From: Mesorhizobium amorphae
Lineage (GTDB): Bacteria > Pseudomonadota > Alphaproteobacteria > Rhizobiales > Rhizobiaceae
NCBI GenBank assembly: GCA_003240775.1
Contig: QFNI01000071.1
Location: 1-31,547, forward strand
DNA: 31,547 nucleotides
Reading direction: 5' to 3'
Shown piece by piece: positions 15,215 to 23,560 of this stretch (its first letter is position 1; each line of letters begins with the position of its first letter). Under the pieces are notes generated by a model. The model was not told the DNA's origin. It did no database searches and worked only from the letters and a program-made list of their open reading frames with translations. Both the position numbers and the translations under genes were made by a program.

Positions 15215-15813
15215 CTATCCCAGCTTGTCGCCTACCCACGCCCAGTTGACGCGGTTTTCCAAGACGGCGCGCACATGCTCGGGCTTGCGGTTCTCGTAGT
15301 CGAGATAATAGGCGTGCTCCCAGAGTTTTCCTCGACGAGCCACACCCAGCCGGTGCCGAACACCTTGTCGCCTTGCGCCACCATCGCGTCGATCATCTGG
15401 GGCACGCCGCCGAAATCGCGGGTGGCGGCTTCCGTCAGCTTGGCGTTGGCGGCAGCCGGCCCGCCCGTGAACTGGTCCCAGTAATAGACGTGGTTCCAGG
15501 CCTGGCCCGCCTGGTTGAAGATCGCGTCCTCGCCCTGCTTCTTGGATTCGGCCACCACCTCTTCGAGTGTCATGTCGGCGAACGGCGTACCGGGCACGAG
15601 CTCGTTCAGCTTGGTGTAATAGCCCGCATGGTGCTTGCCGTAATGGAGGCCGACGGTGCGCGCCGAGATCTGAGGCGCCAGGGCATCCTCGGCATAAGGC
15701 AGCGGCGGCTGGGTGAAGGGGGCGGCCGCGCGCGCCACATGGGGGCGGAAGATCGTGCCGGCTGCGACCGCGCCGGCTGCGAGCGCGAACGTGTCGCGAC
15801 GGGAAAACTGCAT
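15215..15813 (-). pseudogene. sodB: Fe/Mn superoxide dismutase with Tat signal, disrupted by internal deletion and frameshift
   Basis: ATG at 15813 follows AGGAG by seven bases and starts MQFSRRDTFALAAGA, a twin-arginine export signal. The mature part is a clear Fe/Mn superoxide dismutase: LHYGKHHAGY (ligand His57), WNHVYYWDQF (ligand His108) and FGTGWVWLV. After codon 163 (Asn, ending at 15325) the frame breaks. The next bases continue the family in the +1 frame as WEHAYYLDY and so on to VGDKLG and a TAG at 15215-15217. Compared with the family, some 25-30 residues between WLV and WEHAYY are missing, including the metal-ligand Asp that precedes VWEH. In the original frame translation runs on to a stop at 15232, giving a 193-aa product with an unrelated tail. 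It looks inactive unless the break is an assembly error. The gene diverges from mutL. Confidence 0.85.
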
Positions 15814-15949
15814 GGGGGAACTCCTCTCTTTGGGGGATGTGGTCCCAATCCCCTTTGGCCCCATGCGTTCCGCCCCGTCCCCCACAGAAATCCGTGATGG
15901 GCCAATCCGTGATGCGCCTGGCCCCTCCTGCAAAGCGGGGCGGCTTTCG

Positions 15950-15955
15950 CTATAT
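15950..15955 (+). promoter_or_regulatory. Candidate -10 box of a leaderless mutL transcript
   Basis: CTATAT matches the rhizobial -10 consensus and lies only seven bases before the mutL ATG, placing a transcription start at or next to the ATG. No Shine-Dalgarno is visible there. A clear -35 box is lacking; the hexamer 17-18 bases upstream is a poor match to CTTGAC. Confidence 0.35.
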
Positions 15956-15962
15956 CTCGGCC

Positions 15963-17747
15963 ATGCCCATCCGCCAGCTGCCCGAAACCACGGTCAACCG
16001 CATCGCCGCAGGCGAGGTGGTGGAGCGTCCGGCAAGTGTGGCCAAGGAACTCGTGGAGAACGCGCTGGACGCGGGCGCCACCCGCATCGAGATCGCAACG
16101 GCCGGCGGGGGGCTGTCGCTCCTGCGCGTGTCTGACAACGGCTCGGGCATCCCCGCGGACGAACTCGCACTCGCCGTTCAGCGCCACTGCACCTCCAAGC
16201 TTGAGCCCCATTCCGCACTCGACGACATCCAGACCCTCGGCTTCCGCGGCGAGGCCTTGCCCTCGATCGGCGCGGTCGCCAGGCTTTGCGTCCGCTCGCG
16301 CCAGTTGGGTTCGTCCGAAGGCTTTGAGATCCGGGTGGACGCGGGCGCGGTCGGCACGATCGCGCCGGCACCCGCCAATTTCGGCACGGTGGTCGAGGTG
16401 CGCGATCTCTTCTTCGCCACGCCTGCGCGCTTGAAGTTCCAGAAGACCGAGCGCGCAGAAGCCCAGGCCATCACGGATGCGGTGCGCCGCATCGCGGTCG
16501 CTTTTCCCCATGTGCGCTTCACGCTGTCGGGCCCCGACCGCTCGACGCTCGACCTGCTTCCGCAGCTTGACGGCGAGACGGGCCGGCTCGCGCGGGTGTC
16601 GGATGCGCTCGGTCGTGAATTCGCGCAGAATGCGGTTCCCCTCGATGCGGTCCGAGAAGGCGTTCGGCTTCACGGCCATGTGTCGCTGCCCTCCTTCGGG
16701 CGGGCCAACGCGCTGCAGCAGTTCTTTTTCGTGAACGGGCGCCCGGTGCGCGACCGCCAGTTGGCGTCCGCCTTGCGCGCCGCCTATTCCGACCGCCTTG
16801 CGCGCGACCGCCATCCGCTTTGCGCGCTGTTCGTGGAGATCGACGGCCGCGATGTTGACGTCAACGTCCACCCCGCAAAGGCCGATGTGCGCTTCCGCGA
16901 TCCCGGGCTCGTGCGCGGGCTGATCGTGGGCGCAGTGCGCGAGGCGCTGGGCCGGCATTCGGTGCAGCCGGCTTTCGCGGGCGGCGAGGCACTCCGCGAA
17001 GCCTTTCGCGCGCCGGGCCATAGGCCTGCCGCCCACCCCTTCGACCCCGCCCGCTCGCCCCAGAGCCCGCTCGTCTTCGGCGGCATGGCCGAGACCGCCC
17101 AGGCGCGCTTCGTGACCGAGCCCAGCGCCGATGCGCGGGCACCCGCCGAGATGCCCGCGCCGGAAGGCGCTGCCTTGGGCGCTGCGCGCGCGCAGGTGCA
17201 CGACAACTACATCATCGCCCAGACCGACGACGCGCTCATCATCGTCGACCAGCACGCGGCCCATGAGCGGCTCGTCTACGAGGCGCTGAAGGGGGCGATG
17301 GACGCGCGTGCGCTTCCCTCCCAGATGCTGCTTTTGCCCGAGATCGTGGATCTGCCCGAGGATGACGCCGAGCGCCTGGTCGCCCATTCGGATGCGCTCG
17401 CGCGCTTCGGCCTCGTTCTCGAACGCTTCGGGCCAGGTGGCATCGCGGTGCGCGAAACGCCGGCCATGCTGGGCGAGATCGACGCAGCCCAACTCGTGCG
17501 CGATCTGGCCGACGAGCTGGCCGATGGGGCGGGGCTCGAAGCGATGCGGCGGCATCTCGACAAGGTCGCCTCCGTGATGGCCTGCCACGGCTCGGTGCGC
17601 TCAGGCCGCAGGCTCAAGCCCGAGGAGATGAACGCGTTGCTTCGCGAGATGGAGCGCGTGCCGGGCTCGGGCACCTGCAACCACGGCCGCCCCACCTTCG
17701 TCTCGCTCAAGCTTGCCGACATCGAGCGGCTCTTCGGGCGGCGCTGA
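15963..17747 (+). CDS. mutL: DNA mismatch repair protein MutL (endonuclease type)
   Basis: This 594-aa protein couples MutS mismatch recognition to strand incision. The GHKL ATPase domain is at the amino end: IAAGEVVERPASVAKELVEN with catalytic Glu29 and Mg-binding Asn33, DNGSGI at 58-63 and GFRGEAL at 93-99. The carboxyl domain has DQHAAHERLVYE at 429-440, the DQHA(x)2E(x)4E metal motif of nicking MutL proteins, plus ACHGSVRSG and a CNHGRP near the end that belong to the same site. Species with this type normally lack MutH. I chose ATG at 15963 because the family starts MPIRQLPE; the frame is open upstream to 15837 but that part overlaps the sod leader. Length is normal. The start lacks a Shine-Dalgarno (see the -10 box just upstream). 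Confidence 0.97.
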   Translation: MPIRQLPETTVNRIAAGEVVERPASVAKELVENALDAGATRIEIATAGGGLSLLRVSDNGSGIPADELALAVQRHCTSKLEPHSALDDIQTLGFRGEALPSIGAVARLCVRSRQLGSSEGFEIRVDAGAVGTIAPAPANFGTVVEVRDLFFATPARLKFQKTERAEAQAITDAVRRIAVAFPHVRFTLSGPDRSTLDLLPQLDGETGRLARVSDALGREFAQNAVPLDAVREGVRLHGHVSLPSFGRANALQQFFFVNGRPVRDRQLASALRAAYSDRLARDRHPLCALFVEIDGRDVDVNVHPAKADVRFRDPGLVRGLIVGAVREALGRHSVQPAFAGGEALREAFRAPGHRPAAHPFDPARSPQSPLVFGGMAETAQARFVTEPSADARAPAEMPAPEGAALGAARAQVHDNYIIAQTDDALIIVDQHAAHERLVYEALKGAMDARALPSQMLLLPEIVDLPEDDAERLVAHSDALARFGLVLERFGPGGIAVRETPAMLGEIDAAQLVRDLADELADGAGLEAMRRHLDKVASVMACHGSVRSGRRLKPEEMNALLREMERVPGSGTCNHGRPTFVSLKLADIERLFGRR

Positions 17748-17802
17748 ACTTGACCGATCGGGCGCAGGCGCGGAAGAAGGCGCAGATGAAGAGGATATCC
17801 GC

Positions 17803-18033
17803 ATGAACCGCTTCGAGGGCCCCGGCGGACGGGAAGCCCGCATCCGCTATCTCGACGGCGACTTCCAGGTCACGAGCCCCGGTGCCTTTGTGCGCTGCGC
17901 GGTGACGGGCGAGACGATCCCGATCGACGAGCTGCGCTATTGGAGCGTGGCGCGCCAGGAGCCCTACATCGACCCCATTGCTTCCCTGCAAAGGGAACTG
18001 GAAAGCAATCCCGGCCTGCGCAAGCGGGGCTGA
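17803..18033 (+). CDS. DUF2093 domain-containing protein
   Basis: This small protein of 76 aa matches the DUF2093 family, a short alphaproteobacterial family of unknown function. It has no signal peptide or membrane segment. The recognisable core is ARIRYLDGDFQVTSPGAFVRCAVTG followed by PIDELRYWSVARQEPY; the VTSPG..VxCAVTG portion and the single Cys are typical. ATG at 17803 follows GAGGA by about eight bases. It lies 55 bases behind mutL on the same strand and is convergent with lpxK, whose stop is three bases away. The position next to lpxK and waaA recurs in related genomes as far as I recall, but gives no function. Confidence 0.85.
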   Translation: MNRFEGPGGREARIRYLDGDFQVTSPGAFVRCAVTGETIPIDELRYWSVARQEPYIDPIASLQRELESNPGLRKRG

Positions 18034-18036
18034 GGC

Positions 18037-19029
18037 TCAGGCCTTCCTTTCCACGGCCATTCCCACCAGCCTTTCGCCTGCATCCGGCTCGCCGAACCGC
18101 GCTTCCACTTCAAGAACGAGTGCCTGCGCATCGGGAAACGCGTCGCGCACGCGCACCATGTCCTTGGCGGTGGTGACAAGCACGAGCCCGCGCTCTTCGG
18201 CCTCGCGCATGAGTGTCGCGATCTCGCCCTTCCGGTAGGCATGGTGGTCGCCAAACACGCGGCGCTCTTCCACCACCCCGCCCGCTTCTTCCAGCGAGGA
18301 AAAGAACTTCTCGGGCCGCCCGATGCCCGCAAAAGCGAGCAGCCTTCTGTCTCGCACGGCTTGCGGGTTCTTCGGCGCAAGCCGGGCGGAGAAGACCGGC
18401 AGCCCGCGCGACCCGGCTTCCTCCAGAAATCCGTCCGCCCCATTCCCCTCCCCCATGGCCAGCACGGCATGGGCGTGGCTGAGCTGAAGCGGCAGCGGCG
18501 CTCGGAGCGGGCCAGCCGGCAGGCAGAGCCCGTTGCCCAGGCCCGCTCTGCGGTCGACCACCAGAAGCGCGCAGTCGATCGCGATCCGCGCGCTTTGGAA
18601 GCCGTCATCCATGATGATGCAGTCGCAGCCCGCTTGTTCGAGGAGTGCGGCACCCCGCGCCCGGTCGGCGCCCACCGCGACCGGCCCCCCGGCTGAGAGC
18701 AGCAGCGGCTCGTCGCCCACCTCGCGCGTGGTATCGCCTGCGCCCAGAAGCCGTGCGGCTCCTACCCGGCCGCCATGCCCGCGCGACAGGAAGCCGGGCT
18801 TGAGCCCCATCCGGCTCGCCGCCTGGCCGAGTGCCAACGCAACGGGCGTCTTGCCGCTGCCGCCCACCGTCGGATTGCCCACGCAGAGAACCGGGAGACC
18901 TACGCCCACGCGCGGCGCATGGCGCAGCCGGTGGGCGGCGACCGCGCCGTAGAGAAGAGAGGCTGGCTGGAGCAGGCGGGCGAGCGGGCCCGGCGGGCCT
19001 TGCCAGAAGCCTGGCGCCCGGCCGCTCAC
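18037..19029 (-). CDS. lpxK: Tetraacyldisaccharide 4'-kinase LpxK
   Basis: LpxK phosphorylates the 4' position of the lipid A disaccharide at the cytoplasmic face of the inner membrane, giving lipid IVA. The 330-aa protein has the amino-terminal membrane-anchoring helix region (LLQPASLLYGAVAAHRLR), the Walker A loop GNPTVGGSGKTP at 51-62 and the DDGFQ motif near 141-145 that is diagnostic for the family. The length is normal. It starts with GTG at 19029, overlapping the stop of waaA in GTGA, so translation is coupled. It is the last gene of the long minus-strand run, placing the kinase and the Kdo transferase that uses its product in one transcript. Confidence 0.95.
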   Translation of the reverse strand: MSGRAPGFWQGPPGPLARLLQPASLLYGAVAAHRLRHAPRVGVGLPVLCVGNPTVGGSGKTPVALALGQAASRMGLKPGFLSRGHGGRVGAARLLGAGDTTREVGDEPLLLSAGGPVAVGADRARGAALLEQAGCDCIIMDDGFQSARIAIDCALLVVDRRAGLGNGLCLPAGPLRAPLPLQLSHAHAVLAMGEGNGADGFLEEAGSRGLPVFSARLAPKNPQAVRDRRLLAFAGIGRPEKFFSSLEEAGGVVEERRVFGDHHAYRKGEIATLMREAEERGLVLVTTAKDMVRVRDAFPDAQALVLEVEARFGEPDAGERLVGMAVERKA

Positions 19030-20336
19030 CCTTCGGCCTTGAGCTGGGCCTTGACGGTGAGCGGGTGGATGAAGGGTTCGAGCGCCTGGAGCGTACGGTC
19101 GAGCGCACCCTGCATCTCTTCCACCGTGCGTGCGCCCGCCTCCATCATGGCGCGCCGCGCGCCCTCGTTGGACAGGAGATAGTTGACCGCGCCCGCGAGC
19201 ATCTCGGCGTCGCGCACGAGCTTGGCTCCCCCGCCGTCGATCAGCCGTCCATAGGCTTCGCGGAAATTCTGCACGTTGCGGCCCGAAAGCACGGCGGTTT
19301 CGAGCATCGCGGGCTCAAGCGGGTTCTGCCCGCCCTCGCCGTCGAGCGAACGGCCGACAAAGGCTATCTCGGTCAGCCTGAGATAAAGTCCCATCTCGCC
19401 GATCGTGTCGCCCAACAAGATGTCGGTCTCGGGCAGCACCTTTTCGCGCGCCGAGCGACGGCAGACGGAAAGGCCAAGCTTGCCGAACTCCTCGATCAGC
19501 GTGTCCGCGCGGTCGGGATGGCGGGGCACGATCACCGAAAGAAGGCCGGGATGGCGCTCACGAAGCGCCAGGTGCACCTCGGCTGCCGTCAGTTCTTCCG
19601 TGCCGTGGGTCGAGACGGCAGCCCAGGTCGGGCGCTTGCCGATCTGGCGCTGCAGGAGCGCAAGCGCCGTCCTGTCGGCGGGCGGGGGGTCGACGTCCAC
19701 CTTGAGATTGCCCGAAACCGTCACCGGCCGCGCGCCGAGCGTGCGGAAGCGCTCGCCGTCTTCTTCGGACTGCGCGATCACATGCGCCAGGTTCTCGAAC
19801 AGGGCTTCGGCCAGATGCGGGCGCTTCTTCCAGGAGCGGAAGGAGCGGTCGGACAGGCGTCCGTTGACGAGCACCTGGGGGATGCGGCGGCGGCCGAGTT
19901 CCAGCATGGTGGTCGGCCAAATCTCGGATTCGGCGATCAGCGCCAAGTCGGGGTGCCAGTGGTCGAGGAAGCGCTTCACGGCGGGCGGCAGGTCGAGCGG
20001 CACATATTGGTGGATGATGCGCTCGCCAAGCCGCTCCTCGGCCAACCGCGCCGAGGTCACGGTGCCGGTGGTCAGCACCACGTTGACGCCGAGCCCTGCG
20101 ATGCTTTCCACGAGGGGTGCGACGGCAAGCGTCTCACCCACGCTCGCGGCATGGACCCAGATCAACGGGCCCTCGGGGCGCGGGCGGCCGGCATGGCCGG
20201 TGCGCTCGCGCTTGCGAGCGCGCTCTTCCTTGCCCTTGCTCATGCGCCAGGCGAGATAGGCGCCCACCAGCGGAAAGGCCGCCGCGCCCGCCACGCCATA
20301 GGTCTTGAGCAGCGTGCGCGCCCAGCGTTCGCTCAT
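19026..20336 (-). CDS. waaA: 3-deoxy-D-manno-octulosonic acid (Kdo) transferase
   Basis: WaaA/KdtA adds Kdo from CMP-Kdo to lipid IVA, the first step of LPS core assembly, at the inner face of the cytoplasmic membrane. The 436-aa protein shows an amino-terminal membrane helix (VAGAAAFPLVGAYLAW), then the GT30 domain with HAASVGE (catalytic Glu), AESEIWP, a SGNLKVD segment and the nucleotide-sugar binding GGQNPLEP. These are the family landmarks and the length is typical. ATG at 20336 overlaps the upstream acyltransferase stop by four bases and follows GGAGAGG. Whether it is mono- or bifunctional cannot be seen. Confidence 0.95.
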   Translation of the reverse strand: MSERWARTLLKTYGVAGAAAFPLVGAYLAWRMSKGKEERARKRERTGHAGRPRPEGPLIWVHAASVGETLAVAPLVESIAGLGVNVVLTTGTVTSARLAEERLGERIIHQYVPLDLPPAVKRFLDHWHPDLALIAESEIWPTTMLELGRRRIPQVLVNGRLSDRSFRSWKKRPHLAEALFENLAHVIAQSEEDGERFRTLGARPVTVSGNLKVDVDPPPADRTALALLQRQIGKRPTWAAVSTHGTEELTAAEVHLALRERHPGLLSVIVPRHPDRADTLIEEFGKLGLSVCRRSAREKVLPETDILLGDTIGEMGLYLRLTEIAFVGRSLDGEGGQNPLEPAMLETAVLSGRNVQNFREAYGRLIDGGGAKLVRDAEMLAGAVNYLLSNEGARRAMMEAGARTVEEMQGALDRTLQALEPFIHPLTVKAQLKAEG

Positions 20337-21112
20337 GGCCTCTCCACCCCTTCAACCGCGCTCCCCCGTGCCAGCGCATAAGCGCGCTCGGTGGCGAGAT
20401 TGAGGGAGCGCGTGAGCTCGCGGCGCTTTTCCTCGAGCATTTCCTCGCCTGCATCGGCGGGCACCTCGACGAAGGGGCCGAAGCCGAGCGCTGAGCGGCC
20501 GAAAGGCAGCGATATCACCGCCTTGTCCCAGGAGCGGTCGAGCACCTTGCCTCGGCTCGTCGCGATCGCTGAGGGCACGATCGGGCGGCCCGAGATCTTG
20601 GCGAGCGTCACGATGCCCAGGCCCGCCTCGCGCGGGGTGCCGTTGGGGATGTCGGCTATCATCGCGACATTGGTGCCGCGGTCGAGCAGGCGCTTGAGCG
20701 CGACGAGCGCGCGCGCGCCGCCCTTGTCGGCCACCGTGCGGCCTTCCCTTCCACCCGAGCCGCGCACCGTTTCCACGCCGAAGCGCTCGAGCACGAGCGC
20801 GTTCATCTCCGCATCCGCCGAGCGCGACACCATGGCGGCGAGCTTGCGGGTCCTGGGATAAAAGGCCGGCGTCATGAAATGCTGGCCGTGCCAGAGCGCG
20901 ACGATCACCGGCTCGTGGCCTTCGAAGGGGATCGGCATCGAGGCCGGGCGCAGCGGGTTCGTCCAGCGCACGAAGCGCAGCGCGCCCGCGATCGTGGAAG
21001 CCATCGCCCCGTTCACGAGGGGCGAGCGTCTCAGCGGCTCGCGGAGCTTGTGCCAGAGGCTCTTGGGCTTCTTCTTTTTCTTCGCCCGCTTGGCCGGCGC
21101 TGCGGCGGTCAA
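20333..21112 (-). CDS. Lysophospholipid acyltransferase family protein (DUF374)
   Basis: This 259-aa protein matches the DUF374 group of lysophospholipid/lipid A-type acyltransferases, found beside waaA and lpxK in Rhizobiales. The motif WHGQHF, the family's version of the catalytic block, is near residue 74. MVSRSADAEMNALVLERFG and GSGGREG follow, then a DIPNGTP stretch that likely forms the acyl-acceptor site. The amino end is strongly basic (a run of Lys within AKRAKKKKKPK), likely a membrane-surface contact. The start is a TTG at 21112 that overlaps the stop of the DUF4170 gene by four bases; GGAA lies seven bases ahead. No nearby in-frame ATG would keep the basic amino end. Its acyl donor and acceptor are unknown; context suggests an envelope-lipid role. 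Confidence 0.85.
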   Translation of the reverse strand: MTAAAPAKRAKKKKKPKSLWHKLREPLRRSPLVNGAMASTIAGALRFVRWTNPLRPASMPIPFEGHEPVIVALWHGQHFMTPAFYPRTRKLAAMVSRSADAEMNALVLERFGVETVRGSGGREGRTVADKGGARALVALKRLLDRGTNVAMIADIPNGTPREAGLGIVTLAKISGRPIVPSAIATSRGKVLDRSWDKAVISLPFGRSALGFGPFVEVPADAGEEMLEEKRRELTRSLNLATERAYALARGSAVEGVERP

Positions 21113-21348
21113 GCTTTGGTTCCGGCTTCGGGATCGAGCAGGCGGTGCAGGTGGACCACGAAATAGCGCATATGCGCGTTGTCTACCGTGCTCTGGGCCT
21201 TGGACTTCCAGGCGGCCTGCGCGGATTCGTAGTCGGGGAAGATGCCGACGATGTCGAGGTCGGACAGGTCGCGGAACTCGGTGCCGCCCAGCGACTGCAG
21301 CTCGCCGCCGAACACCAGATGGAGGAGCTGCTTGGGCTTGTCCGGCAT
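21109..21348 (-). CDS. DUF4170 domain-containing protein
   Basis: A small cytosolic protein of 79 aa matching DUF4170, a short alphaproteobacterial family of unknown function. The body is LLHLVFGGELQSLG, then FRDLSDLDIVGIFPDYESAQAAWKSKAQSTVDNAHMRYFVVHLHRLLDP. The family is commonly found just upstream of the acyltransferase and Kdo transferase genes in Rhizobiales. ATG at 21348 (MPDKPKQ) fits the family start; in-frame ATG codons at 21357 and 21363 would add only a few residues, and no strong Shine-Dalgarno decides between them. It overlaps the acyltransferase start by four bases. Confidence 0.8.
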   Translation of the reverse strand: MPDKPKQLLHLVFGGELQSLGGTEFRDLSDLDIVGIFPDYESAQAAWKSKAQSTVDNAHMRYFVVHLHRLLDPEAGTKA

Positions 21349-21426
21349 GGAAGTCATCCGCATTCGATCAAGGGGCAGGAGCGCGGGTTTGCTGCCGCGA
21401 GCCGCGGAAGTCAACCGGGCGAGGCG

Positions 21427-22230
21427 TCAAGGAACCACGCGTTTTGCGGCCGAAACGGCAGCCTCGAGAAGCGCGCCCGAGCCCGCGACGAGCACGCCAT
21501 GCGCGGGCGAGGCGGTGGTCGCGTAAAGCGGTGCCTCGCCGGTCGCATCGAGCACCGCTCCCCCGGCCTCGCGCAAGATCAGGTCGGCCGCAGCCAGGTC
21601 CCAGTCATGCGCGTTGGGCTTGACCAGCGTCGCGTCCAGATGGCCCTTGGCGATCAGCGCGATGCGATAAGCGAGCGAGGGGATGTGGGCCGCGCGGTGG
21701 GCGGCGTTCCAGGGCGGGGCGAGCGCATCCACAAAGGCCTTGGCACCCGCGACCTCTGGCTTTGCGGGCAATGCGCGCACGGAGATCGTCTTGCCGTCGA
21801 GAAACGCGCCTCCACCGAGCGTTGCCGTGAAAGTCTCACGGAGTGCGGGGCATTCGAGCACGCCGGCGAGCGGGCGGCCACGCTCCACCACGGCGACGCT
21901 CACGCACCAGGTCTCGCGGCCCTCCACGAAGGCGCGCGTGCCGTCCACCGGGTCCACAACGAAGCAGCGCGACATGCTGAGCCGGTCGGGGGTGTCGGCC
22001 GTTTCCTCCGACAGCCAGCCATAATCGGGCCGAGCGGCAAGCAGCGTCTCGCGCAGGAACTTGTCAGCCGCGTAATCCGCCTCGCTGACCGGCGACTGGC
22101 CTGCCTTGAACCAGACCTGGGGGTCGCGGCGGAAGAAGCCGTGAGCGATGCGGCCCGCTTCTCGCGCGGCCTCCGCGATCAGCTGAAGGTCGTCCTCTAG
22201 AGTGGGCGCGAGCGTCTCAGTTGCCGGCAA
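21427..22230 (-). CDS. cysQ: Inositol monophosphatase-fold phosphatase, probably 3'(2'),5'-bisphosphate nucleotidase CysQ
   Basis: This 267-aa protein is a Mg-dependent, Li-sensitive type phosphatase of the IMPase fold. Metal-binding motifs are WLSEET (Glu pair), DPVDGTRAFVEG and, near the carboxyl end, NAHDWDLAAADLILREAGG. Rhizobial proteins with this sequence type are usually annotated CysQ, which removes 3'-phosphoadenosine 5'-phosphate from sulfate assimilation; an inositol-phosphatase role cannot be excluded. The start appears to be TTG at 22230, which lies inside the end of pmbA (14-base overlap); a GGAAGG Shine-Dalgarno eight bases ahead supports this choice. It follows pmbA directly; 78 bases separate it from the DUF4170 gene. 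Confidence 0.8.
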   Translation of the reverse strand: MPATETLAPTLEDDLQLIAEAAREAGRIAHGFFRRDPQVWFKAGQSPVSEADYAADKFLRETLLAARPDYGWLSEETADTPDRLSMSRCFVVDPVDGTRAFVEGRETWCVSVAVVERGRPLAGVLECPALRETFTATLGGGAFLDGKTISVRALPAKPEVAGAKAFVDALAPPWNAAHRAAHIPSLAYRIALIAKGHLDATLVKPNAHDWDLAAADLILREAGGAVLDATGEAPLYATTASPAHGVLVAGSGALLEAAVSAAKRVVP

Positions 22231-23560
22231 GGGTCATGCCTTCCACGAGAAGCGTGGGTGCCGCCGTGCCGAAATTCCGGTCGATGTCGGAGGCGGGCAC
22301 CATCTGAAGGAACATGTCCTTGAGGTTGGAGGCGATCGTCACTTCAGACACCGGGAAGGTGAGTTCCCCGTTCTCGATCCAGAAGCCCGAGGCGCCCCGG
22401 CTGTATTCGCCCGTCACCATGTTCACGCCCTGGCCGATCACCTCCGTCACGTAGAAGCCTTCCTTCAACGACGCGATCATCTCCTCAGGCGACTGGCTGC
22501 CCGGCTCGATGGCCAGGTTCGTGGAACTGGGCGAGACCGAGGAGCCGCCGCGCGCGCCGCGCCCGTTGGTCTGGAGGCCCAGCTCCTTTGCGGCCGAGGT
22601 GGACAGGAACCAATGCTGGAGCACGCCCTCCTCCACCATGTTCAAGGGGCGTCCCTGCACGCCTTCGCCGTCGAAGGGGCGCGAGGCGGAGCCGCGCACC
22701 TTCAAGGGATCGTCCGTCACCGTGATCGCGGATGAAGCGATCCGCTTGCCCATCATGTCGCGCAGGAACGAGGTCTTGCGCGCGACCGATGCGCCGTTGA
22801 TGGCGCCTGCGAGATGGCCGGCCAGCCCGCGCGCCACGCGGGGGTCGTAGATCACGGAAACCGGGCCAGTGCGCGCCTTGCGCCCGCCCACGCGCTTCAC
22901 CGCCCGCTCGCCCGCGCGGCGGCCGATCAGGCTGGGCTCGTCGAGCTCCGCGAAGTGCAGGCGCGAGGAGAATTCGTAGTCGCGCTCCATGCCCGTCCCC
23001 TCACCCGCAATCACGCTGACCGAACGCGAGAAGCGCGAGCCGAGATAGCGGCCGAGGAATCCGTCGGATGTGGCGAGCACCATGCCGCCGAGCCCTGCAC
23101 CGGCACTGGCGCCCGAGGAGTTGGACACGCCGGACACGGCGAGTGCGGCCTCTTCGGCCGCCAGCGCATCCTCGCGCAGGCGCTCGGCGGAAACCTCCGT
23201 GGTGTCGAAGAGGTCGAGGTCAGGAATGTCTCGTGCCAGCCGTGCGGGGTCGGCCAGGCCTTGGAAGGGGTCTTCGGGCGACACGCGCGCCATGGCGACC
23301 GCGCGCTCGGCGAGCTTGGCCGGGTCGGAGGCGGCGGTGGCCGAGATCGACGCCACGCGCCGGCCCACGAAGACACGCAGCGACACGTCCTCGCTCTCGG
23401 CGGACGACGTGTTCTCGACCTTGCCGAGCCGCACCGAGACCCCTGCCGAGCGCCCGAGCACGGCCACCGCATCCGCCCCGTCCGCCCCCGCCTTCTTCGC
23501 GGCCTCGACCAGGGTGGCCACGCGCGCGGCGAGTTTGTCGGTGTCGATCGAAACGGGCAT
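22217..23560 (-). CDS. pmbA: TldD/PmbA (TldE) family metallopeptidase subunit
   Basis: A 447-aa PmbA/TldE protein. In E. coli TldE pairs with TldD to form a cytosolic metalloprotease that degrades unfolded peptides and trims microcin precursors. Here the family pattern is visible as SAESEDVSLRVFVGRRVAS near residue 50-70, NSSGASAGAG, PVSVIYDPRVARGLAGHLAGAINGASVARKTSFLRD, RPFDGEGVQGRP, and the carboxyl-terminal GVNMVTGEYSRGASGFWIENGE. The metal-site HExxxH motif of TldD is absent, as expected for the TldE subunit. ATG at 23560 follows AGGA by seven bases; the longer frame to 23722 has no family similarity. The partner tldD is not in the window. It overlaps the downstream cysQ-like gene by 14 bases. 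Confidence 0.92.
   Translation of the reverse strand: MPVSIDTDKLAARVATLVEAAKKAGADGADAVAVLGRSAGVSVRLGKVENTSSAESEDVSLRVFVGRRVASISATAASDPAKLAERAVAMARVSPEDPFQGLADPARLARDIPDLDLFDTTEVSAERLREDALAAEEAALAVSGVSNSSGASAGAGLGGMVLATSDGFLGRYLGSRFSRSVSVIAGEGTGMERDYEFSSRLHFAELDEPSLIGRRAGERAVKRVGGRKARTGPVSVIYDPRVARGLAGHLAGAINGASVARKTSFLRDMMGKRIASSAITVTDDPLKVRGSASRPFDGEGVQGRPLNMVEEGVLQHWFLSTSAAKELGLQTNGRGARGGSSVSPSSTNLAIEPGSQSPEEMIASLKEGFYVTEVIGQGVNMVTGEYSRGASGFWIENGELTFPVSEVTIASNLKDMFLQMVPASDIDRNFGTAAPTLLVEGMTLAGN

Noticed and set aside
15606..17588. 660-codon minus-strand frame ending inside the sod gene
   Set aside because: It is antisense to mutL for most of its length and enters sod in the wrong frame.
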